This document shows, in pieces, positions 56,632-64,000 of a stretch of DNA of 64,000 bases. The stretch is from the NCBI RefSeq assembly GCF_040183065.1, contig NC_091118.1, positions 205,870,186 to 205,934,185 on the forward strand. The letters run 5' to 3'. Each line of letters begins with the position of its first letter. Position 1 is the first letter of the stretch. This DNA is from Periplaneta americana. Its lineage: Eukaryota; Arthropoda; Insecta; Blattodea; Blattidae. Made by a program: the position numbers and the translations under genes. Under the pieces are notes generated by a model. The model was not told the origin of the DNA. It worked only from the letters and a program-made list of their open reading frames with translations, and made no database searches.

Positions 56632-57042
56632 TTTTTATGCGTAACATTCATACAGCTGTATAGTCCGGGGGTTACCGGGTTTGCATTCCCCCTTGAACTA
56701 AAAAAATGACATATCTAGATCTGAGTATTTTCTTTATCCATATTCGTTTTCCCTTCTGTAATTTTTCACTGTAAGATTAACAAAATCTACAGCGACATAA
56801 GACAGTTCTTCTACGCCTTCTTCAGCTTGGTGCTGCGGGGTATTCGCATTATAACAATGCTACATTTATTATGAAGAAATCTACCGCCTTGTGCCGACCT
56901 TGTAATAAAATTAAGCCGGCACAGTATGAAATTCAACTTTTGTTTATCAAACACTGAATGGCTGTAAAAATTACTTTTCAAAGATTTTATACGAATATTC
57001 ATGAATATGTTCTATTAGCCCATATTATAATGTTTTTTTATT
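56632..57042. other. Unassigned sequence
   Basis: No motif or repeat end recognised. Confidence 0.4.
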
Positions 57043-57220
57043 CTGTTATTTTATAACGCTATATAAACCTCTCAGGTTATTTAGCGTCTGAATGAAATAA
57101 AGGTGATAATGCTGGTGAAATGAGTCCGGGGTCCAGCACTGATAGTTACCTAGCATTTGCTTATATTGGGTTGAGGAAAAATCTCGGAGAAAATCTCAAC
57201 CAGGTAACTTGCCCCGACCA
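57043..57220 (-). mobile_element. SINE-1, 3' body only
   Basis: Reverse complement of the SINE-1 body (AGGTTATTTAGCGTCTGAAT, ATGAGTCCGGGGTCCAGCAC, CAACCAGGTAACTTGCCCCG). The tRNA-like head is missing, with truncation at nearly the same place as in 7015-7187. Confidence 0.85.
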
Positions 57221-57278
57221 CAGTATAATGCTAATAAATATAGCCTACTATAACATAATATAAATGTTATAATATAAT

Positions 57279-58201
57279 CATAACGAATAGAAAGAAGAAG
57301 TGTGCGCACTCCTATCTGTTCAGCATTGTCGACGGTGACCAAGAGAATTAGTGGCGCTGCGATCGGTATTGCTCAGTTGGAAGCGAATATCCATAAAAGA
57401 AGCAGTAGAGTGTTCGTTCATTTCGTTTGCTTTTTTAGTGTAATTAAGTGCGTTAAATACTTTAAGTGCCAATACACTAATCTGCAATTATTCGTACACG
57501 AGTGACAAGTGAGTAGCTCTCACGATTTATTTATTAAAGGACGAGATTATTATGTTTTTGTCGTGTTATATTTGAAGCAATGCCTTCGTGTTTTGTTCTG
57601 GGTTGTAGGGCGTGCGTGTTTCATTTGCTTATGCAAACAGAACAGACAATAAAAGAAAAATTGAGCGATGGAATGTGGGGCGACATATTTCACGAGTGCA
57701 TAGACAGTATTACCTCAATTGTAATTCAGCCACCGGGAACAGGATGCTGCTTGGATCATGCCATGGATATCATACCGAAACTAATTTTTCACTATATGAA
57801 ATGTCGGTTCTTCTTCCTGGCGAAACAAATCCGACGAGAACTCCAAGCTCCGAGAGCCGCCAAATCATCTCGTAAATTCTCCAAAGTGTCGGACAAGTAA
57901 CTGTTGGTGAGTACATATTGCATGCCTACAAGCAGCCCTAAGTTAAGTTTTACATATTAAACTATTATTTGTTTTACAGTGTGATGTATATGAATGTGTT
58001 TTTCTTTCAAATAGTCTTAATGTTGTAAGTACAATGCCAGTTACGTACGTATATGGAGCGAAAGGTAAACAGTGCAACTTACGTTAAATGTATTTACGTA
58101 CTTACACACGGAACAGACTGAGCGAACTCTGCACTAGCGCCGCGTGGTATCGGCCGTTTGAATTAACAGAGTGCGACCACTACTTCTTTCTATTCGTTAT
58201 G
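57279..58201 (+). mobile_element. TIR element with possible THAP-type frame
   Basis: Perfect 19-bp TIRs CATAACGAATAGAAAGAAG (57279-57297) and complement (58183-58201), extended imperfectly; the direct repeat ATATAAT lies at 57272-57278 and 58202-58208. A frame at 57580-57900 starts MPSCFVLGCR, like the Cys pair that opens THAP zinc fingers of P-type transposases. The following sequence fits better in the +1 frame (57612-57875) and the rest of the finger cannot be confirmed. Confidence 0.6.
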
Positions 58202-58208
58202 ATATAAT

Positions 58209-58727
58209 ATTAATAATACACACATATTTTACATAGTAATAAATTTATTACACTGAAACATTTCTCTTTGTTATGTACACATGTATTGGGGTTATAAATT
58301 TGAGACAAATTGACAAAGTAACAGTTTACAGATAGTAAGAAATATTATTTTGTTGTATTCATAGCTATTTATTTCCTCATTAGTATTACATAATACGTGA
58401 AACATATATTTTTAAATTTGCCTATAGTGCACACAATTAATAGTACATTATGCAAAGAGCCTATAATGATAGTAATTAAGACGCAAGTATGTTTGTTTAT
58501 GAAACGAGCGCAATTGAATTTTGAGCACATTTTTAACACTGATGAATTTTTATTTGTTTGGTTTTTTGTAATAAAACAATTGACGATTTCTTAAATGTGA
58601 TGTCCTAGAGTTAAGCTGAATATGACGATATAAATGTAGTCTTTCAGTGTAAGAATTTTATCGCCTCTTAATATCCCATTACTTCTACCGAAATTGATCC
58701 AGGATATCAGATATGTCGGTAGACCTC
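58209..58727. other. Unassigned AT-rich sequence
   Basis: It lies between a TIR element and the receptor duplications. No motif seen. Confidence 0.45.
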
Positions 58728-59176
58728 CCATCCTATGAACCACAAAGAAAAAATACTTTATACTCGGAAGTTACGACAATTTTCATAATTCTTGAAGCTC
58801 TTTCATCATGGTCTATCCTCATTCTACATCGCATTCTCTTCTGGTAAAATATCTCGCCTACAAAAACTATAACACTCACAACAATCCCAAACGCGAAGAG
58901 AAGGAATACACCTTGCATATGTCCCAAAGCCAGACTGCAATACTCGTCGGCGAGTGTCTCTATTGCCAAGGTCTTTGCTTTTACTTGAAGACTGTAGTAG
59001 GACTCTTTCACCCACTGCATGAACAGCCCTGATTCGATTATTTGTCCTATTATGGAGTTAAAACGGTCTAACAATGGAGTGCCTTTCGTCATGACCATTC
59101 CGATGAACACAAAAGCCATCGTGCCGTCTTGAATTTCACATGCCAAAGGCTGGCCATATTTATCGATAAATTTCCC
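58728..59176 (-). pseudogene. Partial duplicate of receptor 3' end, distal copy
   Basis: About 449 bp nearly identical to the terminal coding part of the receptor at 59548-61635. The minus frame is open (58733-59146 from an internal Met, and upstream to 59176 as KFIDKYGQPLACEIQDG) and keeps the S2-domain tail and last transmembrane segment (LLFAFGIVVSVIVFVGEIFY). A 1-bp deletion near 58800 changes the final residues. It has no S1 domain or pore, so it cannot form a channel alone. Confidence 0.88.
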
Positions 59177-59518
59177 ACCCTATGAACCACAAAGAAAAAA
59201 TACTTTATATTCGGAAGTTGCGACAATTTTCATAATTCTTGAAGCTTGTTTCATCATGGTCTATCCTCATTCTACATCGCATTCTCTTCTGATAAAATAT
59301 CTCGCCTACAAAAACTATAACACTCACAACAATCCCAAACGCGAAGAGAAGGAATACATCTTGCATATGTCCCAAAGCCGGACTGCAATACTCGTCGACG
59401 AGTGTCTCTATTGCCAAGGTCTTGCCTTTGGTCATGACCATTCCTATGATCACAAAAGCCATCGTGCCGTCTTGAATTTCACATGCCAAAGGCTGGTCAT
59501 ATTTATAGATAAATTTCC
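59177..59518 (-). pseudogene. Partial duplicate of receptor 3' end, middle copy with in-frame deletion
   Basis: Same unit as 58728-59176, but about 105 bp shorter: the 35 residues between MVMTKG and KTLAIE are missing in frame. The C-terminus matches the parent (NYENCRNFRI). The unit junction motif GATAAATTTCCCA(C/T)CCTATGAACC recurs at each boundary, showing a head-to-tail tandem duplication. Confidence 0.88.
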
Positions 59519-59547
59519 CATCCTATGAACCACAAAGGAAAAATACT

Positions 59548-61635
59548 TTATATTCGGAAGTTGCGACAATTTTCATAATTTTTTAAGCTTGTTTCATCAT
59601 GGTCTATCCTCATTCTGCATCGCATTCTCTTGTGGTAAAATATCTCGCCTACAAAAACTATAACACTCACAACAATCCCAAACGCGAAGAGAAGGAATAC
59701 ACCTTGCATGTGTCCCAAAGCCAGACTGCAATACTCGTCCGCGAGTGTGTCTATTGCCAAGGTCTTCGCTTTTACTTGAAGACTGTAGTAGGACTCTTTC
59801 ACCCACTGCATGAACAGCCCTGATTCGATTATTTGTCCTATTATGGAGTTAAAACGGTCTAACAATGGAGTGCCTTTCGTCATGACCATTCCGATGAACA
59901 CAAAAGCCATCGTGCCGTCTTGAATTTCACATGCCAAAGGCTGGCCATATTTATCGATAAATTTCCCACTTAGATAGTCATGTTGGTACTTGACTTCTTG
60001 ATAAGTCGTAGAAAAATTTCTGTGAAGTGCGGTCCAGTTATAACAAGCAGCAATCGATGGACACAATATTCTGTTCTTTGATATGGTCTCAGACTGCCAA
60101 TCGTCATTGTTGTTCTTGAAGTACGTGTCGTCTGTGAAACGACTGAATCCGTATTTCATATTAGACATTAATAAATCCTCAAGACTATCGATGTAATCCT
60201 CATATCCAGGATCAACCAGGTATGACGTGAGGAACGCTTGGAATATCGTGTTTATTGCGAAACTGTACAGAATCCAAGCCAAGAAGAATGTTCTCAAAGC
60301 ATCAGAACGTGGTTGAACCGATACACTAACACCTAAAATAACTGCCCAAGCATTGAGTATATTTTCAACCACTGTGTTATAAATTTGAGATTCAGTATTC
60401 AAAAACACGAGTTTGGCTACATACCGCATAAATACAGCTGAGAAGAATAGTACTAGGAATATTATGAACCATGCCGTGTAGGAAAATATCCTCGGAATGC
60501 TTCTCCATCGCGGAACTTTTAGTGGACAAGGCATGTACCACTTCCAGGGATTCATAAAGTACACCCTCGTCATATCCGCGAGTTCTATAAGCTCATTTCT
60601 TAAAAACAAGGCACTAAAAGCCACATCACTTCCCCCATACATCAGACTTCGTGTAAAGCCAGTGACAGTACCATTTTTCTCAAACACATTGTAGAAGAAT
60701 CCTTGCACTTTGGGAAACTTTGACCATGTGTTCAATTTCTCTGTAATAGTATCTAATACCCTCACTTCCCATCCCCTATTAAACACGTAACTTTTTTTCT
60801 TTTGATCGTACATACCGTCTTCTACAAAAGGGACAGATTTCTTTGCAGCCACTCCCAAAGGACAACCATTGAGACTCTGAGTTTTTAACGGATAAAGGTT
60901 TGTGGACTTCAGCAAGTGTCCATAACCGTTCATAACCCAGCTGTCTAGCAACACTATATCTTCAACTTTTTTACACTTCTTTGGGGTCTGATATGGGAAC
61001 CACGTATAGATATTCAACACTTCAGTCACCTTACCATTTAGTTTTGACTTCTGTTTTATCGCCACGACTACATTTATCACTTTATATATCCAGAGTTTCT
61101 CAAAAATTCCTTTTATCACCAAACTTTGTTTATTTCTTGAACCTGAATTGGATAAAACAGATACAATAAACTTTCCACGGGGATTCCAGGATAAGCTAGA
61201 CGCTAAGATCTGTAGTTGTTCTGCAAAATTGGTAACCATAGTATCGTCTGCAAGAGAAACATCTGACAGCAACATAACGTAACTCGCTTGTTTGTCACTA
61301 TACTTGCTTTCATTAAAGCTGAACTGCAACTCGTCCTGTGGATAACTGAGCACTTTCACTGGAAAATTCTGTTCACTATAAAAGATTTGAGTGACGAAAA
61401 TCACAAGATGATTCAAACTGCCTTCTGTTGGTGTTGTGAGCAGTCTTCGAGTTTTATACTCTTCTGTGTCGTTACCAGATGAACAAATCACCAATGTTCG
61501 ATGCTGCTTGAAGTACCGGTCACTGATTGTTTTAATGAGTCGAACTATATGTTTCTCTTCTTCTGTCATTTGTTTTGGGAGTATTGCTGCTTGTATTGCT
61601 AAAATCGTAATGAACAGAGATAAAGACAGCAGCAT
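59548..61635 (-). CDS. Divergent ionotropic receptor (IR), ligand-gated cation channel family
   Basis: 695 codons without introns. Ionotropic receptors are plasma-membrane relatives of ionotropic glutamate receptors used in insect chemosensation. Visible layout: signal peptide (residues 1-18, LLSLSLFITILAIQAA); N-terminal region to about 260; S1 half of the ligand-binding domain about 265-375 (NRGWEVRVLDTI, VAFSALFLRNELIELADMTR); TM1 about 383-405 (YTAWFIIFLVLFFSAVFM); re-entrant pore about 420-445; TM2 about 446-470 (FFLAWILYSFAINTIFQAFL); S2 about 480-635; TM3 about 643-666; short Arg-rich cytoplasmic tail. The channel core S1-TM1-P-TM2-S2-TM3 is complete. Canonical glutamate-binding residues are not evident, as in divergent IRs. 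Length is typical. The Met at 61635 is followed directly by the signal peptide; a TTTTTGCTTGCAG acceptor 22 bp upstream suggests a spliced 5' leader. Two truncated 3' copies follow downstream. Ligand unknown. Confidence 0.92.
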   Translation of the reverse strand: MLLSLSLFITILAIQAAILPKQMTEEEKHIVRLIKTISDRYFKQHRTLVICSSGNDTEEYKTRRLLTTPTEGSLNHLVIFVTQIFYSEQNFPVKVLSYPQDELQFSFNESKYSDKQASYVMLLSDVSLADDTMVTNFAEQLQILASSLSWNPRGKFIVSVLSNSGSRNKQSLVIKGIFEKLWIYKVINVVVAIKQKSKLNGKVTEVLNIYTWFPYQTPKKCKKVEDIVLLDSWVMNGYGHLLKSTNLYPLKTQSLNGCPLGVAAKKSVPFVEDGMYDQKKKSYVFNRGWEVRVLDTITEKLNTWSKFPKVQGFFYNVFEKNGTVTGFTRSLMYGGSDVAFSALFLRNELIELADMTRVYFMNPWKWYMPCPLKVPRWRSIPRIFSYTAWFIIFLVLFFSAVFMRYVAKLVFLNTESQIYNTVVENILNAWAVILGVSVSVQPRSDALRTFFLAWILYSFAINTIFQAFLTSYLVDPGYEDYIDSLEDLLMSNMKYGFSRFTDDTYFKNNNDDWQSETISKNRILCPSIAACYNWTALHRNFSTTYQEVKYQHDYLSGKFIDKYGQPLACEIQDGTMAFVFIGMVMTKGTPLLDRFNSIIGQIIESGLFMQWVKESYYSLQVKAKTLAIDTLADEYCSLALGHMQGVFLLFAFGIVVSVIVFVGEIFYHKRMRCRMRIDHDETSLKNYENCRNFRI

Positions 61636-61656
61636 GGAATTTCTTACTTGAGTTGA

Positions 61657-61672
61657 TCTGCAAGCAAAAACA
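61657..61672 (-). promoter_or_regulatory. Candidate 3' splice site upstream of the receptor start
   Basis: On the minus strand TTGTTTTTGCTTGCAG ends at 61658, with a pyrimidine-rich tract and AG, followed by 22 bp and then the ATG. If used, the gene has a 5' untranslated or short coding exon farther upstream (above 61.7 kb). Inference from consensus only. Confidence 0.5.
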
Positions 61673-62780
61673 AGTCATAAATATTAATTTCAGTTCCTTA
61701 GGAAAATATCTAGAATTTTCGTAGTCTTTTCAACTCTAACTCCAAAATATATATGGAACGTTTAGATGGCCACATGTTCAGGGAAAATATCCGTTACCAT
61801 TTCTGTAATACTGTACGCGCATCTTGCTGCTTAGCAACCCACAACATATTATTATAGTAAAAACAAGCGAAGTTTGAATATCATTGTAATGATTATATTA
61901 CATTCAAGATATTACTAGCGACTGAAAAGCGAATGCTAGATTTATTTTCTTGCATTGGTTAACATGTTCATTAAAAGTTCTAGTTGTTTTTTTATTTATT
62001 TGTCTGTTTGTTTGTTTATTTGTTCATTTGTTTATGTATATATTTTTAATGAATTTATTTATTAATTTATTTGTTTATTCGTTGTTCATTTGTTTTCTTT
62101 TTATTTTATTTTATTTTATTTATCTGAAGTCATTGAACACAAAGTGTTTCAGACTTAGTCCAAAATAAATATTAAAAATAATTAATATACAAAATTTACA
62201 AATTTCCATACTCTGTGTTAAACAATTCACTAATTTTATCTGTATTTTTATAAATTTTCATTATGTGAAATATTATCTACTGCAAATTTTAGTTTCTTGT
62301 AAACAAATTTCTTGTAAGACATTTTTAATGTCATTTTAAATGTTACTGTTTTACATTCTTTGGCAACCTCACCAAGTTGAGGAAGATTGGATTATATATA
62401 TGAAACGACTTATGAGCCAATCACAGATTGATTGATTCATTCATTCATTTACCTATTCATTTACTTATTTATTAACATATTTATTTACTTAATACTTATT
62501 TACTTACCTATTTATTTACTTACGCATTTATTTATTTATTTATTTATTTATTTATACTGACGGTTTATAAGCCCAGTGTGATAGATGTAGCGCAAAATAA
62601 TTCCTAAATTTCGTCTAAAATTATAATTAATATCTATATAATTACACCTCTGGTGGTGCATAATGTATTGTCCCAGAAACGTCTGATGTTTCGTCAGGTG
62701 AAGGAATTTCAGGTGGAAGGAAGAAGCGTAAACATGTAAGATGATTCGCTGTATTAAAGGAATCAGTAAATGATGTCCGA
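61673..62780. other. AT-rich flank of the receptor with low-complexity tracts
   Basis: 61985-62125 is rich in TTTATTTG/TTTG units. 62430-62560 holds ATTC, TTAC and (TTTA)n units. No gene recognised. The promoter and 5' exon of the receptor should lie in or beyond this region but cannot be placed by eye. Confidence 0.5.
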
Positions 62781-63140
62781 ATGACGTTATGGTTCCATTT
62801 TAAAAATAAGTTACCAAGCAAATTGTTCTACAAGACCTGTTTTAATGAGGAATGTGAATTTGAAACTTATAATAAAAAACCTGACCGAAGAAGGAAATGT
62901 CCGGTGCACATCATCCTGTCTCCTCTCTACAAAGAATCACCACAGATTACTCATATATTCGCAAAATACAAGAACATTCTGGACTCACTTCCACTCATTG
63001 CATCTGTCCATCACGAATTTTTCCGCTCCCTTCCATAAGAGCAAGAAGAGTAACAGCTAGGAATGATTATCTTCGGGAAACTAATAGATCTACAGGTGAT
63101 GAAAATGACTTGTTTGATTCAAATTATGATTTGGAGTAGT
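62781..63140 (+). pseudogene. Unclassified coding-like fragment
   Basis: Three overlapping plus frames (62781-63038, 62845-63060, 62897-63139). The first has FYKTCFNEECEFETYNKKPD and RRRKCPVHIILSPLYKESPQ; the third ends RARRVTARNDYLRETNRSTG and DENDLFDSNYDLE. The switching pattern suggests a frameshifted relic of some repeated protein, but I do not recognise the family. Confidence 0.3.
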
Positions 63141-63319
63141 CTATTTTGTTTTATTTCCATTCATCATTGTAAGCGCTATAAACTTAAACTTTTGGCAGGC
63201 GGGTCTTTTCTGGTAACACGACCAGGCGCGCAGAGAACACTGTGCGCCACACATTTTTTTTATTAAAAACTGCCTTTTCTATAATGTTAACTGAAAATTT
63301 TTAGGAGCGTTTTCATACA

Positions 63320-63357
<38 letters not shown>
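63320..63357. repeat. (ATT)n microsatellite
   Basis: A pure ATT tract directly at the 5' edge of the LINE-D fragment. Confidence 0.9.
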
Positions 63358-63358
63358 G

Positions 63359-64000
63359 TCACGTTGATTACATTTATAATCACGCAATCAGAATGCTAGG
63401 AATAATACGGTCAATAACTTATTCTTTTTCCACGCCCGATTCTCTTTTAATGCTATACTATACATTGGTGCGATCGAAACTCGAATATGCATCTGTAGTT
63501 TGGAACTCGATTACAACTACGGACTCGGCTAAATTAGAAAATATACAAAGAAAATTTATATCCTTATGTTCATTCACATTTTTGCCCATTAATTCCGGGT
63601 ATAGTTATGAGAGAAAATGTGAATATTTTAATTGTCAAAATCTATATGCTAGACGCCATGAGCTAGATTATCTGTTCTTTTGTAAAGTCCTCAAAGGTGA
63701 TATATCCTGTGACTCTTTCTTAAACAATATTACCTTACGTATTCCAACAAAAGATATGAGAGCCCACAAACTTTTCTATATTAGAAATTCGAAATTTCTC
63801 TCACCAGTCTCCAGATGCATTAAAAATGCCAACATGCATGGCTGCGAATTCGATCCCTTCAAAGTATAGACTTTGTTTGCTCTTGGCAACGACTTATCAT
63901 TTATGTATTCTTTTAGGCATTATACTCAATTATCATTGTCTCATAGTATTCTTAGTTATCCATTCTTCGTCATTATTGTAATTAATTGTAATTATATTAA
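63359..64000 (+). mobile_element. LINE-D fragment (Jockey/CR1-like), runs to the window edge
   Basis: An open frame from about 63359 (HVDYIYNHAIRMLGIIRSIT) to 63869 covers the C-terminal part of a non-LTR reverse transcriptase protein: LLMLYYTLVRSKLEYASVVW, AKLENIQRKFISLC, SYERKCEYFNCQNLYARRHE and FLNNITLRIPTKDMRAHKLF. The sequence after the stop matches 5145-5290, so this is the 3' region. Catalytic RT motifs are upstream of the truncation. The longer of the two LINE-D copies; the 3' tail may lie beyond the window. Confidence 0.8.

Noticed and set aside
58808-59032. Plus-strand frames in the receptor duplicates (also 59256, 59599)
   Set aside because: Antisense shadows that recur because the unit is triplicated.

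Overview
This is a repeat-dense, AT-rich stretch of a large animal genome, most likely an insect and probably a cockroach or termite (Blattodea). That placement is an inference: the commonest LINE family here (C-terminal motifs RRLRWAGHVARMG and GRPRRRWEDNIKMDL, tail of TAAG repeats) and an intron-poor divergent ionotropic receptor look like what I know from Periplaneta-type genomes. No bacterial or viral operon, CRISPR array or rRNA is present.

Only one convincing host gene is visible: a 695-codon divergent ionotropic receptor (59548-61635, minus strand). It has a splice acceptor just before its start codon and two tandem partial copies of its 3' end downstream (58728-59518).

The rest is a layered set of mobile elements. 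LINE-A (RTE-like, TAAG tails) has ten 5'-truncated pieces, some with perfect 14-17 bp target duplications; the longest is 44792-46707. LINE-B (7758-9002, 54314-55116), LINE-C (23640-23965, 53285-53817) and LINE-D (4842-5400, 63359-64000) are other non-LTR families. Two solo LTRs of one family (8014-8790, 20679-21458) each have 4-bp target duplications. Two tRNA-headed SINE families are present.

DNA transposons are just as abundant: a 221-bp TTAA element (10262-10482); three copies of a TA-flanked ~1-kb family T1 (11921-12899, 34627-35704, 38600-39748); mariner-like pieces (15580-16708, 28945-29390, 40837-41187); a larger Tc1/mariner-type element with a 1.4-kb internal tandem array (31997-34208); Harbinger-type 3-bp-TSD elements (16740-17574, 40405-42378, 54027-55226); hAT elements with 8-bp TSDs (17581-19459, 40357-43421, 47998-48780, 55510-56621, about 44776-47985); and a pogo-like element (37571-40209).

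Layout: 1-7 kb holds LINE-A/LINE-D pieces and a composite (AAT)n satellite; 7.7-10.5 kb an LTR inside LINE-B, then a TTAA element; 11-21.5 kb a run of TIR elements, SINEs and an LTR; 22-31 kb LINE and hAT relics with long unassigned stretches; 32-36 kb, 37.5-43.4 kb and 44.5-48.8 kb three nested insertion complexes whose order can be read from target duplications; 49-58 kb microsatellites, LINEs and TIR elements; 58.7-61.7 kb the receptor; 62-64 kb low-complexity DNA and LINE-D.

All transposase and reverse transcriptase reading frames seen are truncated, frameshifted or internally deleted, so no copy in the window looks autonomous. All family names come from motif and terminal-repeat reading, not database searches.
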